The position numbers were made by a program, and so were the translations under genes. A DNA stretch of 64,000 bases from Chelatococcus asaccharovorans (lineage in GTDB: Bacteria > Pseudomonadota > Alphaproteobacteria > Rhizobiales > Beijerinckiaceae). The number at the start of each line of letters is the position of its first letter. Within the stretch, counting starts at the first letter, position 1. Below are positions 16,089 through 26,162 of this stretch, in pieces. The stretch is from the NCBI RefSeq assembly GCF_003201475.1, contig NZ_QJJK01000003.1:1-64000 (forward strand). Reading direction: 5' to 3'. The notes under the pieces are model-generated. The model was not told the origin of the DNA. It ran no database searches and was given only the letters and a program-made list of their open reading frames with translations.

Positions 16089-18883
16089 GGTGACGTACCT
16101 TCCCCGCGTAAGGCGTCAAGGTCCTCGCCAAGCCGCGCACGGGCGCGACGTCGTGCAGCGTTGGGCGTATCGGCCTGATCCAGCCGCGAGCCATGAATGA
16201 GACCATCGAGATTGATCGTCAGCGTTTCCCCGACGCGGTTGCGGACGGGCGCCATACGGCCACCGCCGAGGGGAATGAAGACCTCATAGCGCCCGCCGCC
16301 GGGCTCGATCGTCCGCAACTGCGCATGACGGCCGATGAAGGCGGGATCGAAGGGCGAGCCATCGGCGGCGATTGCGCCGCCAAATCGATCGAGGGTTTCG
16401 GCATTCAGGCGCCGCATGCCGTCTTGCACGAGCCAGTCGGCCGTGCCGACCGGTACCGGGACATACGCACCATTGACCTTGACCAGATGGCCGGCGACGC
16501 GTTCGAGCGCCCGCGTCAGTCCCGCGCCATCCTCGGCATCGAAGGTGGCGCCGCCCGCCTTGTCCTTGGCATAAACGGCTATTGCCGCCTCGATCATGTC
16601 GCCAGCCACCGCCGGCGGATAGACATTGCCGGGCAGTGCCTCCGCGATGGCCTTGCGCACGTCCGACAGCTTTTCCTTGATGCCGGGCTGTTGCAGATAG
16701 CTGGCACCCTTCAGGATATCCGCGGCCAATCCGGGATCGCGGCGGCCGAGCCAGCCGGCGGTGGCGCTGAGGCTGTCATCGCCGGCGACCTGATTGACGA
16801 ATGCGCGATAGGCAGGCTCCGGCATGGCCCGTGCCGCCGCATTCAGGGCATCGACCTTCCCTTGGGGGGACTGGCTAGCAAACCATGGGCGGAAGGCCGC
16901 TTGCTCCTGCGGCCTGAGCACCTGGAGCTCGCTGCCATAGCGCGAGGCGGCTTGTGCGGCGATGGCGGCGCGTGTCGCAAGCTGCTGTGAAAAGACGGGA
17001 TCGCGGCCGTCCTGCGGCGGCGCGACAAGGGTTGCCGGCGCCCGGCCGGCGCGTTCCTCGAGCTGGACGGGATCGGCCTTGGCGAGCCGCGCGACTTCGG
17101 TGGCGACACTCTCGAAGACGGCAAGCCTGCGCTGTTCCGTGGCATCGGCGCCGCCGGTCGCGGCTTTGGCGCGGAGTTCCGCGACGCCAGCCTCAAGCAG
17201 GGCCGGCGGCATCTGATAGGCCTGGCGCACGAGCGGCGCGTTCTGCTCGATCGCCTCGAAACGGCGCAGCTCGTTGGCCGCATTGGCATCACCGGTTGCC
17301 GCCGCGGCGATCAGGGGTTGCTTGATGGCGAGCACCCCCATCGGGTCGGTGGCGTAGCCAGCCTGAAAAGACGCAATAACGGCATTGCGCTCATCACCCG
17401 TTGCGGTCACGAGATCATGCAAATCGCGTTTGCTGGCCGCATCCTGCGCGGCAAGGCCACTATCGACCAGGCTGGCGATGCGATAGCTGGCATTGGTCGA
17501 GACGCCGCCGCGTGTCATATCAGCGCCGAGGCGGGCGAAGGCGTCCGCGACATATTCCTTCGTCTTCTTGGTCCCATCCGTCAGGTTATCCGGCAACAGG
17601 CTGATAAGCTGGGCCGGCGTGTAGTTTTCGCCGTGCTGTGCGAGCGCCTTGTCATGCGCTTCCTTGACGGCGCCGCCGGCGCCGGCGTGGTACGCGGCGA
17701 TCGCCGCGGCCAGATTGCCGAAGCTCTTCACGTTCTGCTGGAAATACGCGAGCCCCAGTTGACGATTGAGGGTGGGGTCGGCGAGCAGCTGCGCCTTGAG
17801 CTGGCCATCGGACAGGGCGACGAGATCCTTGCGGCCGATGCTGGGTGCCATCATGCGGGCCGTGCCGGGCATGACCTGGGCGATGCCATAGGCGCCGCGG
17901 TTACTGACCGCAGTGGCGTCGCCGCCGCTTTCCTGCGGAATGATGGCGCGATCGAAAATGGCCGCCGTCACGGTCGGCGAGAGATTGCGGCCATAGGTGG
18001 CGGCGGCCGCCGTGGGATCGCGCTTGACCAGATCATGGGCTTGGAGAGCCGTTTGCTCGTCAACCGAAGTCCCGGCCTGCGCCTTGAAGCTTTCCCGCTG
18101 GACCGGCGTCAGTGAGCGAAAATTGTTCAGATCGCTCAACATGGCCAGCGTCTCACGCGGGCGTTCGCGAATGCCGCGGATGATGTCCGTGTTGTCGACC
18201 TGACCGGCGAAAGCCTGTTTTTGCTGCTGCGCATCAGCGGCGCCGAGCATGCCCGCAGCAATGCCATCGCGGAGGATTTTGTCATGATCGGCGATGACAC
18301 CAGCACGCTCGGTCGGGCTGCTCGCTGAAGCCGCATGGGTCAACAGCGTTGTCGTCTGGCTGGCAAGCGAGGCGCGCCAGGCGTCCTGTGTCTTCGCGAC
18401 CGTGCGTTGCGTCGCATGGCGATTGAGCGAGATACGCGGGCGCATGGTGTCGAGGCGCAATTCCTGCGCGTCCATCTCCCCGAGGCCTTCATAAAGGCTG
18501 GCGTCGATCTGTTCTTGCCGCGCGCGCAGACGTTCGGGCGCGGCCTGCCAATCCGGGTCGGCGTCGAAATCGGCCTGGGCCGCCGCCGTGCTTTCGAGCC
18601 ACTGCGCCTTGCGCTGACTGAGGGTTGTCTTGCGCTGCGCTTCCGCCACCATCAGGGCGAGGTTAGTCACGCCACCCGCGACCTGTTGGCCAAAACGGGC
18701 CTCGGCCTGGCCCTGTTGCGCCATGCCGCCGGCAACGGCGCGCGTTTCGAATTCGGCCGCCTGCGCTTCCGTCTGTGCGCCGGATAGAGCGGCCTGATAG
18801 CTGCGTTGGCCGCTCGACAGCTGTGGCCCCTGAATGCCGGTGCCGAGCGTCTGCCGCGAAATGATGAGGGGCGCGCCGGCCAT
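16085..18883 (-). CDS. Internal virion protein with lytic transglycosylase (SLT) domain
   Basis: A 932-residue protein. Residues about 305-440 form an SLT-type lysozyme domain: IIPQESGGDATAVSNRGAYG with catalytic Glu318, IAQVMPGTA, then LGLAYFQ and AIAAYHAGAG. In podoviruses this activity (T7 gp16, for example) cuts peptidoglycan locally so that DNA can pass. The N-terminal 300 residues are helical (QKQAFAGQ, RKAQWLESTA). The long C-terminal part has no recognised domain. It overlaps the next gene by ATGA. Confidence 0.8.
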   Translation of the reverse strand: MAGAPLIISRQTLGTGIQGPQLSSGQRSYQAALSGAQTEAQAAEFETRAVAGGMAQQGQAEARFGQQVAGGVTNLALMVAEAQRKTTLSQRKAQWLESTAAAQADFDADPDWQAAPERLRARQEQIDASLYEGLGEMDAQELRLDTMRPRISLNRHATQRTVAKTQDAWRASLASQTTTLLTHAASASSPTERAGVIADHDKILRDGIAAGMLGAADAQQQKQAFAGQVDNTDIIRGIRERPRETLAMLSDLNNFRSLTPVQRESFKAQAGTSVDEQTALQAHDLVKRDPTAAAATYGRNLSPTVTAAIFDRAIIPQESGGDATAVSNRGAYGIAQVMPGTARMMAPSIGRKDLVALSDGQLKAQLLADPTLNRQLGLAYFQQNVKSFGNLAAAIAAYHAGAGGAVKEAHDKALAQHGENYTPAQLISLLPDNLTDGTKKTKEYVADAFARLGADMTRGGVSTNASYRIASLVDSGLAAQDAASKRDLHDLVTATGDERNAVIASFQAGYATDPMGVLAIKQPLIAAAATGDANAANELRRFEAIEQNAPLVRQAYQMPPALLEAGVAELRAKAATGGADATEQRRLAVFESVATEVARLAKADPVQLEERAGRAPATLVAPPQDGRDPVFSQQLATRAAIAAQAASRYGSELQVLRPQEQAAFRPWFASQSPQGKVDALNAAARAMPEPAYRAFVNQVAGDDSLSATAGWLGRRDPGLAADILKGASYLQQPGIKEKLSDVRKAIAEALPGNVYPPAVAGDMIEAAIAVYAKDKAGGATFDAEDGAGLTRALERVAGHLVKVNGAYVPVPVGTADWLVQDGMRRLNAETLDRFGGAIAADGSPFDPAFIGRHAQLRTIEPGGGRYEVFIPLGGGRMAPVRNRVGETLTINLDGLIHGSRLDQADTPNAARRRARARLGEDLDALRGEGTSP

Positions 18884-18884
18884 A

Positions 18885-19622
18885 TCAATAGATCCCCTTG
18901 AAGATGTCGATGGAGCCGGCGAAGGTGCTTGGCGTCTTGCCCGTGCTGAACCAACCGCGTTGCGCGCCGAGCGTCGCCCATTGAGAGGCTGAGCTCAGCA
19001 AGGTGCTCGCGGCGCCAAACATGCCGGCCTTGCGGTTGGCGTCCGCCGTCATCGCCGCGCCGCCCGTGAGACCACGGGACCGACTGTCGGCTGCCTTGAA
19101 GCTGCTATCGATGGTGCGGCTCGCCGCCTGCAAACCATCCTCGGCATGGTCGAGCGCCCCATAGGCTGACCATTGTGCGCCGGCGGCTTCCTGAAAGGCA
19201 TTCGCGCGCGTGATCTGCGCATCGGTTTCGCCTTGTGCGGCCCCGAATGCCGCCAGCATCAAAGCCGAGCCGGATGCCGGATCGATATTACCGCCGGCAA
19301 AGAAAGCCCTCTGCGAGGCCGTGGCGCGATCGGTTTCATCGCGCACGCGGTTCTCATCCAGGCGTCCGCGCGCCAGCGCCAATTCGGCGTTCTTCTGCGC
19401 GATACTGGCCGCGAGGGTATAGGCGCGGGTGCCGCGCATGGCCTGGTCAATCGTGGCGCGGCCGATGTCGCGCGCCTCGCCATAGGCGGCACGTGTGCCT
19501 TCCATAGCCTGCCAGAGGCTCGCTTTTTCCTGGCTGCGAGAGGCGGAAAGCTGGCCCGCCGCGCCGATCCCGCTCGACAGAGCCGAGGCCCCGAGCGCCA
19601 CGAGCATGGAGGCTTCGCACAT
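18885..19622 (-). CDS. Internal virion protein, gp14-like
   Basis: A 245-residue Ala-rich protein with a hydrophobic, glycine-containing N-terminus (MLVALGASALSSGIGAAG) and a long helical body (RGTRAYTLAASIAQKNAELALARGRLDE). The middle motif FFAGGNIDPASGSALML is typical of short virion proteins encoded before the transglycosylase protein in podovirus-like prophages. Function assigned from position and form. Confidence 0.6.
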   Translation of the reverse strand: MCEASMLVALGASALSSGIGAAGQLSASRSQEKASLWQAMEGTRAAYGEARDIGRATIDQAMRGTRAYTLAASIAQKNAELALARGRLDENRVRDETDRATASQRAFFAGGNIDPASGSALMLAAFGAAQGETDAQITRANAFQEAAGAQWSAYGALDHAEDGLQAASRTIDSSFKAADSRSRGLTGGAAMTADANRKAGMFGAASTLLSSASQWATLGAQRGWFSTGKTPSTFAGSIDIFKGIY

Positions 19623-21817
19623 TATCGCGCCTCCGTGAAATCAACCCACGGCGTAAGGCCCAGCAGCGTGAAGGGATAAACGCTGTCGCAAACAAGCTCG
19701 AATTCCAGTTGATCCGAGGGAGGACCGAACAGGGTCGTGAGCCTTCCGTCTGTCACCAGTGGCTGTGGCACACCGAGCGGATTGCCGCCGCCCTGGAGCA
19801 AGGGCTCCCAATGGTCGCCGTCATTGATGGCGATTTCGCCGCCGGCCGCATGAAGACGCTCGATCAACACATGGCTGGCGCGCTTGGTGCCGCCCTTCGT
19901 CGAGCCACTTTGGAGATTGGCCTCGGCCTTCAATGTGCGGACGCGACTACGCACGGACAGCCCGACGACGATGCGCGCCGCCGGGCGATCGAGGGTGAGC
20001 GTACCGTCGTCGCCAACGACGAGCTGCCGATGCTCGACGCCATCGGCGATGATGGAGACCATTTCCCCGGCGAGATGATCGAGACCGGCGAGCGCCGTCG
20101 TCGCGGCGCCCTGATAGCTCAAGCCGCTATCGACGAACCAGGCCGCGCGCGCGTCAGGCTGCACTTCATCGACCGGCTCAAAAAAGGGCTGCATGACTTC
20201 CACATAGCGCCGGGTTTCGCCCTTGATCGTCCGCCGCACGGTGAACCACAGCTCCGAGGTGCTGGCGTCGCCGGACGGGATGATAGCCATGTCCTCGATG
20301 GCGCCGTTGACCATCGGGTGGCGATGCCACCCCATGACCTGCTGATCCGGCCGGAACGTGATGGCGACGAGTTCGCCGTTCTCCTGGGGGATCCAGAGGA
20401 TGCGGTGCGGATCACGCTGATAGAACACGCCGATGGCGCCGCCCTTCAGGATATGGCGGGCATAGAGCGTCAGCTCATCCACGCCGATCTTTTCGCCGAC
20501 GCGATCGAACTGCGCAAAATGCAGCCGCCGGCGCGACCGGCCGATGAAGACAACGCCGCCATCGACGAGTTGCGGCGTATGCGAGGCCGAGCCTTCCGTG
20601 CCGTCCGGCACGGCGCGGACGTTCGACACGGTGATGGTGTCGAAGGCATCCGCCCCGCGCACCATCCATTCCGAGCTGCGCGTGCCGGCGACGATGACAC
20701 CGGCATTCATCATCCATTGAATGTCGACGATCTTGCCATCGGGCGAGGTCAAGAGCGTCGTCACCGCGCTATCGTCGAGATCGGTGATCTCAAATGTATA
20801 GAAATCGCCGATCTTGGTCAGCCAGAGGCGATTACCGCGCGCCCAGACCAGCCTGTTGTCGTGCAGGATGACATGCGTCGGCCAGCCCTTCACATCGGAC
20901 CAGGCCGGCTCATGCCAGCGAAAGGTCCAGTTCGGCGCAACCACATCGCCGGGCAAGGTCGAGATGACGGTGGCAGACACGTGCCGCGCATCGGTGAAGC
21001 CGGTGATGCGGACAAAGCCGCCGCCGCCGTGGACGAAGCGCCAGACGACATTGCCATTGCCCGACGACACGTCGCCCTCGTCGTGCTGCGGGGTGTTCGG
21101 GCCGGCATCCGAACCGGAGACGACGGAATAGACATTGCCCTTGTTGCGGCGGAGCGCCCCGAATGTCAGCCCTGTCTCATTGGTCTTAAACAGCGGGACA
21201 TTGGCGACGTTGCTCTCATCCAACCGCCAGATCGAGCCGACATGACCGGCAGCGAACACATCGAAATCCGCTTCAAGCGTGATATCGCCCGAGGTGGCGG
21301 AGGCGCGAATGCGCTTGGCGCGGTCGACATTCTGGATTTCGAGCGGACCGCGCTCATTCTCATAGTCGCCGATCGTCCAGTTGGTATGCGCAAAGCGCTT
21401 GATGACCTTCGGCTTGCCACCCCAGGCGACGAAGATGACATCGGCGGATTGCGCCGTGCGCAGCTTGGTGAGATCCGCTTCCAAAAAGGGCACGGCCAGC
21501 TCGTAGGGCGTGCCGGGCGCCGTCTCGACGACACCGCCGGCGCGCATCACGCGCATATGCCCGTCATTGAAGACGAGCACATAATTGTCGTCGGCCGAGA
21601 ACTCGAAGCCGATGAGACGCGAGCGCTCGCCTTCCTTGCGGAGCGGCGTGACGAAGCGGGTGCCCGGCCGGCGCGTCACGCCGCCTTCCACCATCACCAC
21701 AAAATTCTCGCAGATCTTGAGGCCGGTCTGATAGCGCGCGAGATCGACGCGGGCATGCAAGGCCTTGTCGAGTTCGCCCGAGGCAAAGGTGCTGCGCTCG
21801 ACATTGGCGAGGCTCAT
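19622..21817 (-). CDS. Tail tubular protein B-like (nozzle) protein
   Basis: A 731-residue, beta-rich protein. The start is characteristic: FASGELDKALHARVDLARYQ, then ENFVVMVEGGVTRRPGTRFV and IGFEFSADDNYVLVFNDG, a pattern of the podovirus nozzle protein family (T7 gp12 role). It follows the tube A gene with an ATGA overlap and its stop touches the next start. It would form the end of the short tail. Confidence 0.7.
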   Translation of the reverse strand: MSLANVERSTFASGELDKALHARVDLARYQTGLKICENFVVMVEGGVTRRPGTRFVTPLRKEGERSRLIGFEFSADDNYVLVFNDGHMRVMRAGGVVETAPGTPYELAVPFLEADLTKLRTAQSADVIFVAWGGKPKVIKRFAHTNWTIGDYENERGPLEIQNVDRAKRIRASATSGDITLEADFDVFAAGHVGSIWRLDESNVANVPLFKTNETGLTFGALRRNKGNVYSVVSGSDAGPNTPQHDEGDVSSGNGNVVWRFVHGGGGFVRITGFTDARHVSATVISTLPGDVVAPNWTFRWHEPAWSDVKGWPTHVILHDNRLVWARGNRLWLTKIGDFYTFEITDLDDSAVTTLLTSPDGKIVDIQWMMNAGVIVAGTRSSEWMVRGADAFDTITVSNVRAVPDGTEGSASHTPQLVDGGVVFIGRSRRRLHFAQFDRVGEKIGVDELTLYARHILKGGAIGVFYQRDPHRILWIPQENGELVAITFRPDQQVMGWHRHPMVNGAIEDMAIIPSGDASTSELWFTVRRTIKGETRRYVEVMQPFFEPVDEVQPDARAAWFVDSGLSYQGAATTALAGLDHLAGEMVSIIADGVEHRQLVVGDDGTLTLDRPAARIVVGLSVRSRVRTLKAEANLQSGSTKGGTKRASHVLIERLHAAGGEIAINDGDHWEPLLQGGGNPLGVPQPLVTDGRLTTLFGPPSDQLEFELVCDSVYPFTLLGLTPWVDFTEAR

Positions 21818-22422
21818 CGGCGCGCCCTCAGCCAGCTTGTGGTTCGCGGGATTTCGGTGCGGGCGCGTTCCTTCGCATCGGCGCGCTTGGCCTTGGCAAT
21901 GAGGAGATCGGCGCGAACCGTCAAATCATTGGCAAGCGCCCGGTCCTTGGCGAGAAAGGGCGCGATCGCCGCGCCAAGGCGCAGCTGGAAGACGGACAGG
22001 AACAACGCATCCCACAACGCCGGGTTCTCGACGATGCGGGTGTAGTGAACGAGCGGCGCCGGGGCATTGGTGACGAGCACCATGGCAAAGACCGGCATTT
22101 CACCGGGATTGACCGCGGCGCCCTCAACTGCCCATTCGTCCTCTTTCAGGCCATCGACAGCCCGCACCGCGACGCAATCGGGCGGCAGGGCGAACCGGTT
22201 CTTGAGCGGGCCGAGCGCTGGCGCGGGCTCGCGTGCCGGCCGCATCCAGGCGCCGGCGAAATTCCAGGGGTATTCCCGCAAGACCGCATCGCGCACGTCG
22301 CCGAAGCGCGTGCGGCAGGCGATGGCGGCCGCAACCGCGGCGTTGATATCGACGATCGGGGGATGGCTGACATGCGCCAGCGCCCCCGATGCCGCTTCCG
22401 TCTCGGTCGCCGCCCTTTGCAT
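21814..22422 (-). CDS. Tail tubular protein A-like (adaptor) protein
   Basis: A 202-residue protein with the gp11-like features VLREYPWNFAGAWM and NRFALPPDCVAVRAVDG, followed by a helical C-terminus (AIAPFLAKDRALANDLTVRADLL). In T7-like virions this ring joins portal and nozzle. It is coupled to the nozzle gene by ATGA and stands just after the capsid and decoration genes, as expected. Confidence 0.72.
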   Translation of the reverse strand: MQRAATETEAASGALAHVSHPPIVDINAAVAAAIACRTRFGDVRDAVLREYPWNFAGAWMRPAREPAPALGPLKNRFALPPDCVAVRAVDGLKEDEWAVEGAAVNPGEMPVFAMVLVTNAPAPLVHYTRIVENPALWDALFLSVFQLRLGAAIAPFLAKDRALANDLTVRADLLIAKAKRADAKERARTEIPRTTSWLRARR

Positions 22423-22425
22423 GGG

Positions 22426-22890
22426 TCAGTTTTCCGTCGCGAAATAGAGCTCGAATTGCACCGCGCCGGCGGTGGTGGCGGCCGCCTTCATGGTGGCGAA
22501 GAGCGAGAGCTCGCGGACGGGATCCTTTGTCAGGCCGACGAGCTGCCACAACGGCTTGTGCAGATCGGCGACCGTCACCGCGGCGATCAGCGATTTGGTG
22601 CCGGCCGCGCTGACATCGAGGCCATCGGCGAGCGCGTCGGCATCTTCCGCCGTACCGATATCGAGATCGGTCAGCCCCGTGATGCCGGCATGCCGAACAG
22701 CGGAGAGCGGCAGAATGCGCGCCCAGCTCGGCACCTTCGCAATGAAGAATTTGGTGTTGGCGCTGTCGCCATTGAGCACGGCAAAGGTGGCGATGGCTGA
22801 TACCACGCGCGCCTCGGCATTGATGCCCTTAGGGCGAACATTGGTGGCAGGGTCAGGATGCGCCTGACTATAGACAGTGCGAACGGCCAT
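22426..22890 (-). CDS. Putative capsid decoration or minor structural protein
   Basis: A 154-residue protein between the capsid and tube A genes. It has a beta-rich composition (FAVLNGDSANTKFFIAKV, AVQFELYFATEN) and few charged runs, which suits a head-decoration or minor coat protein. I place the start at 22890 because GGGGG precedes that ATG, whereas the upstream ATG at 22902 has no ribosome site. Function from position only. Confidence 0.55.
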   Translation of the reverse strand: MAVRTVYSQAHPDPATNVRPKGINAEARVVSAIATFAVLNGDSANTKFFIAKVPSWARILPLSAVRHAGITGLTDLDIGTAEDADALADGLDVSAAGTKSLIAAVTVADLHKPLWQLVGLTKDPVRELSLFATMKAAATTAGAVQFELYFATEN

Positions 22891-22959
22891 GGCGGCCCCC
22901 ATAAAAGCGAAACGATCGGGATGGAGAGGCCGGGCGCCAGGCGCCCGACGAGCGACGCC

Positions 22960-23868
22960 TCAGGCCTCGGCGCAAAGAATGTCGATGACCTTCTCGTCTT
23001 CCGAGCGGGTCGCCGCGAGCCACTGCTCCATGTAGGGATGCGGCTGATACTGCATCGACGGGTTGCGTTCGATCACCGTCGAGATCGGCAGGGCATCACC
23101 CATATGCATGCCGCTCTTCAGCCAGAACGGGCAGCGGCGGTGGCCTTCTCCGGTCTTCGGCAGATCGGTATAGGTGACGAGCTGCACGCCCATGAAGGAC
23201 AACACGCGCTTGTCCTCGAAAATGGCCTTGTTGCGGTAGTCCTTTGAGGACACCTGCAATTCGGCGTAGAGGTCTTCATTCTGCTTGCCGGTGATAGCGC
23301 AGAAGATTTCCTCGTGATCGACGTCAACCTCACTGTCGATGAATTTGGACAGGGCGCCGACGAATTTCTTGACCGTCAGGCCGGTGGCGCCGCCGGCCTT
23401 GTAGTTCACCGGGATCTGCTGATTGGCCGTGTCGAAGGGCACTTGCGTATAGAGCCCGGTATCGTCCTGCGCGACCAGGCGAATGCCGAAGAAGGTCTCG
23501 GACAGGATTTCATCCTCGCCGCGGCGCATGGCGGCGGCGCCCTCCTGCACATAGATGCTCTCATACTGGGTCGCCGTGAGCAGGGACGTGCTCGACGGGA
23601 TGGTGCGGCCCCAGTCGAGGCGCTGCGGCTTGACCCAGATGCCGGCATGCGACGGCGGGATGTTCGGCGTCGGGGCATTGTTGGGCGCATTGCGGCGGGC
23701 TCGGCTACGGCCGACGAGCTCCACCGCCTGGGCTTCCTTGCCCTTCACGTCGGGGATGAGCGAGAAGGTCTCGCGGAAAACCGAGCGGATGCGCTGGAGC
23801 GCCAGCTTGACGTTATCGTTGTAGCGAACCTTGTGCACGGCCTCTATGGGACCGAATTCCTGGGGCAT
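22960..23868 (-). CDS. Major capsid protein
   Basis: A 302-residue protein that fits the major head protein by size and place (after portal and scaffold, before tube genes). The sequence has an extended N-terminal arm (MPQEFGPIEAVHKVRYNDNV, then helix LALQRIRSVFRETF) and a core of mixed strands (GATGLTVKKFVGALSKF, DHEEIFCAITGKQNEDLYAEL). The longer open frame begins 24 codons earlier, but ATG 23868 gives the natural N-terminus and has AGGTG upstream. In most phages of this kind scaffold and capsid genes are adjacent; here the AIPR cargo gene separates them. Confidence 0.7.
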   Translation of the reverse strand: MPQEFGPIEAVHKVRYNDNVKLALQRIRSVFRETFSLIPDVKGKEAQAVELVGRSRARRNAPNNAPTPNIPPSHAGIWVKPQRLDWGRTIPSSTSLLTATQYESIYVQEGAAAMRRGEDEILSETFFGIRLVAQDDTGLYTQVPFDTANQQIPVNYKAGGATGLTVKKFVGALSKFIDSEVDVDHEEIFCAITGKQNEDLYAELQVSSKDYRNKAIFEDKRVLSFMGVQLVTYTDLPKTGEGHRRCPFWLKSGMHMGDALPISTVIERNPSMQYQPHPYMEQWLAATRSEDEKVIDILCAEA

Positions 23869-24224
23869 GGCAGCACCTGCGAAACGAAAGAACGGTTGGG
23901 TTCTGAGGTTCCGGCGAAGGTGCGGCTGGCAGGATCGCAATCCACCCAGCGGGCAACGCCTGTCGTTTAACGCCTGCGGTCGGCGGCCCGGTTATGGTGA
24001 CGGGCATCCAGCGGGCATCCGCGCGAGCTCGGACGGTGCGGCAGTTGGGACGCGCAACCTGCGGACAGGGGCGCGACGCTCGCGAACGTTTGTCTATTGA
24101 AGCTAATCTGCCGAATCTGTCAAGTGTATGACAAAACGTAAAGGAGAGAAGATCCTTACTTCACACTTTCTTTTGGTCGGTTGTCTGAGATAATGATCTT
24201 GCGTCGTTGCATTGGGGGAACGTT
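23869..24224. other. Divergent intergenic region, capsid / AIPR
   Basis: About 356 bases between the divergent capsid and AIPR starts. GC content falls steeply from about 24090 onward, marking one edge of the inserted cargo. The promoters of both genes must lie here or upstream, but I see no clear -35/-10 pair. Confidence 0.5.
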
Positions 24225-25973
24225 ATGGTCGAAGCAGGCAGTTTGGACGAAATTTTAGAATCTCTGGACGAGCTATCTACTCGCGGTGGAATACCACGCG
24301 GCCGAGCGTTCGCGGCCTGGTACGCGATCAATTTCTACAACCTCGATGAGGATGACGCGCTAGAGGCAGCGGCTGCTGATGGTGGCAATGATCAAGGGAT
24401 TGATCTTGCGTTTGCGGACGCCACAACTGAGAAAATAATCGTAATTCAAGCTCATTGCCCAGAAAATACAACAAAGAAGTGCCCGAAAGCTAAGTGGGAC
24501 GCCGTCTTAAGCTCGGTGCCTTTTGTGATCGATCCTTCAAATCTAGGCAAAAATGGACGCCCTGACCTTGAGGAAACAATTTCCTCATTGAAAGAAAGCA
24601 ATCCAGATTTTCAGATTATGATTTGTCTAATAACATTGGGTAAGAACTCCGACGAGATAAGGGGGTCTGTTGTTGCTCACAGTAAGCGTCAGAAGGATAT
24701 CGAGTTTTTATTTGTTCCTCAGGAAGATATAATATCGCGATACAAAGCGCTTGTATTGGCGGGACAAGGAGTTCCTGAGGATACATTGGAGTTTTGTGGG
24801 GGAATAATAGAAGATAAGGGTGAGTATGGAAGGGCGTGGATAGGGTCCGTAAGCGCGACCGAATTGCAGCGGCTGCATGGAAAACATGGGAGCGATTTGT
24901 TTGCTGGTAATGTGCGCCTCTTTTTAGGTGCACGGAAGGGTGGAATCAACGAGCAAATTATCAACACGGCTACAGATTCTCCCGGAATATTTTGGGCATT
25001 GAACAACGGAGTAACAATAGTAGCGGACACGGCGACTGCAAAGAAACCTTCCGGTAAAATTAATATTTTATCCCTCAAGAGATTTAGCATCGTCAACGGA
25101 TGTCAAACGACAACAAGCCTCGTTCAAGCCCAGGCTGCCGCAGAAGCCAAGGTGCTAGTGAGGGTAATAGCTGCGAAAAACTCAATAAAGACAGATATTG
25201 TTAGATATAATAACTCTCAGAACGCTATTAAAATATGGACCGTAAGATCTGCGGATCATGTACAGCAAGTGCTTCGTGGTGAATTTAAGAAAATAAACGT
25301 GGACTATGCTCCAAAGCAGGAAGGGTCAAGACGGAAAAAAGGTGATAAAATTATCGAGCTTGATAAGGTTGCGCAGTATATCGCGTCGTCTGAGACTGAG
25401 TTTCTTATCCAGGCGATCGATAATAAGAGCGAATTATTTGATCGGCCCTATCAGAAAATTTTCCCTGCTGGGATCAGGGCATCGACTGTGTACCTAGCCT
25501 GGATCATCGGTGGAAAGGCTGATAGCGAGCGGCAGTCTTTGCTCAAGAAATTGAATAAAGATCATAACACGAACTTGCTAAGTGTGACGAGTTCATATTG
25601 GATAATATTCTGCACATATAAGCTAATCGCAAAATTCTCAAATTTGGAATCGGTGCATATAGATCTAAACACAATGAATACGACCGAATTCATCGCTGCA
25701 ATTACAAAGTATGTGTCTAAGGCGACGGACCTTTTTTACGATGCCGCTCTTGATACATACGATAGAGATGAGTATGGATCATTCAAGGCGACGCTCCGAT
25801 CCCAAAAATTTCTCCAAAAAATGGACGGAAAATTGAACGCGCGCGTGGCACGCCTTCCGCCTAAATCGCTCCCGGACTTGGTGAATGTGAGCAAAGGCGC
25901 AAAGGCAAATGCAAAAGCCGCGGCAAAAATGGCTAGTCGAGAGCTTCCGAAATGCGACGTCCGGTCCGCTTAA
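24225..25973 (+). CDS. AIPR-family (abortive infection phage resistance) protein
   Basis: A 582-residue protein of the AIPR family, known from abortive-infection phage resistance. Family signatures: NVRLFLG at 229-235, INEQIINTA, FWALNNGVTIV at 256-266 and IVNGCQTT at 289-296. The N-terminal ~90 residues look like a PD-(D/E)xK nuclease core, GNDQGID at 54-60 and IIVIQAH, but the expected lysine of the Q-x-K motif is His77. It is on the plus strand inside the minus-strand structural operon, between capsid and scaffold, and is clearly AT-rich: a recently acquired cargo gene. ATG 24225 is preceded by GGGGGAA. Confidence 0.85.
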   Translation: MVEAGSLDEILESLDELSTRGGIPRGRAFAAWYAINFYNLDEDDALEAAAADGGNDQGIDLAFADATTEKIIVIQAHCPENTTKKCPKAKWDAVLSSVPFVIDPSNLGKNGRPDLEETISSLKESNPDFQIMICLITLGKNSDEIRGSVVAHSKRQKDIEFLFVPQEDIISRYKALVLAGQGVPEDTLEFCGGIIEDKGEYGRAWIGSVSATELQRLHGKHGSDLFAGNVRLFLGARKGGINEQIINTATDSPGIFWALNNGVTIVADTATAKKPSGKINILSLKRFSIVNGCQTTTSLVQAQAAAEAKVLVRVIAAKNSIKTDIVRYNNSQNAIKIWTVRSADHVQQVLRGEFKKINVDYAPKQEGSRRKKGDKIIELDKVAQYIASSETEFLIQAIDNKSELFDRPYQKIFPAGIRASTVYLAWIIGGKADSERQSLLKKLNKDHNTNLLSVTSSYWIIFCTYKLIAKFSNLESVHIDLNTMNTTEFIAAITKYVSKATDLFYDAALDTYDRDEYGSFKATLRSQKFLQKMDGKLNARVARLPPKSLPDLVNVSKGAKANAKAAAKMASRELPKCDVRSA

Positions 25974-26004
25974 GTGAGCGATCACGATGGGCATAGTGAG
26001 CACA

Positions 26005-26026
26005 CCGACCGCAGGTTGGCGGTCGG
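26005..26026. terminator. Perfect 8-bp stem-loop between convergent genes
   Basis: CCGACCGC and GCGGTCGG flank a 6-base loop, 32 bases after the AIPR stop and ahead of the convergent scaffold stop (26163). It has no T-run, so it is a weak terminator candidate. Confidence 0.4.
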
Positions 26027-26162
26027 AATGTCCACGGCGATCATCAATATAGTCTTTAGCATACCCTTCTCATTGTTCCCAAACCTTGCCCTCGGAATCC
26101 GGCTAGCTGCTTCTCCGCGCCGCTGAGGTACTTCTCATTTTTTGTCGTTCCCTGTGTTCCAA

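Noticed and set aside
19709-22045. Plus-strand open frame of 778 codons opposite the tail-tube genes
   Set aside because: It is antisense to a well-supported nozzle and tube gene, has Arg/His/Asp/Gly-rich composition and no family features. GC-rich codon bias on the true strand opens such frames.
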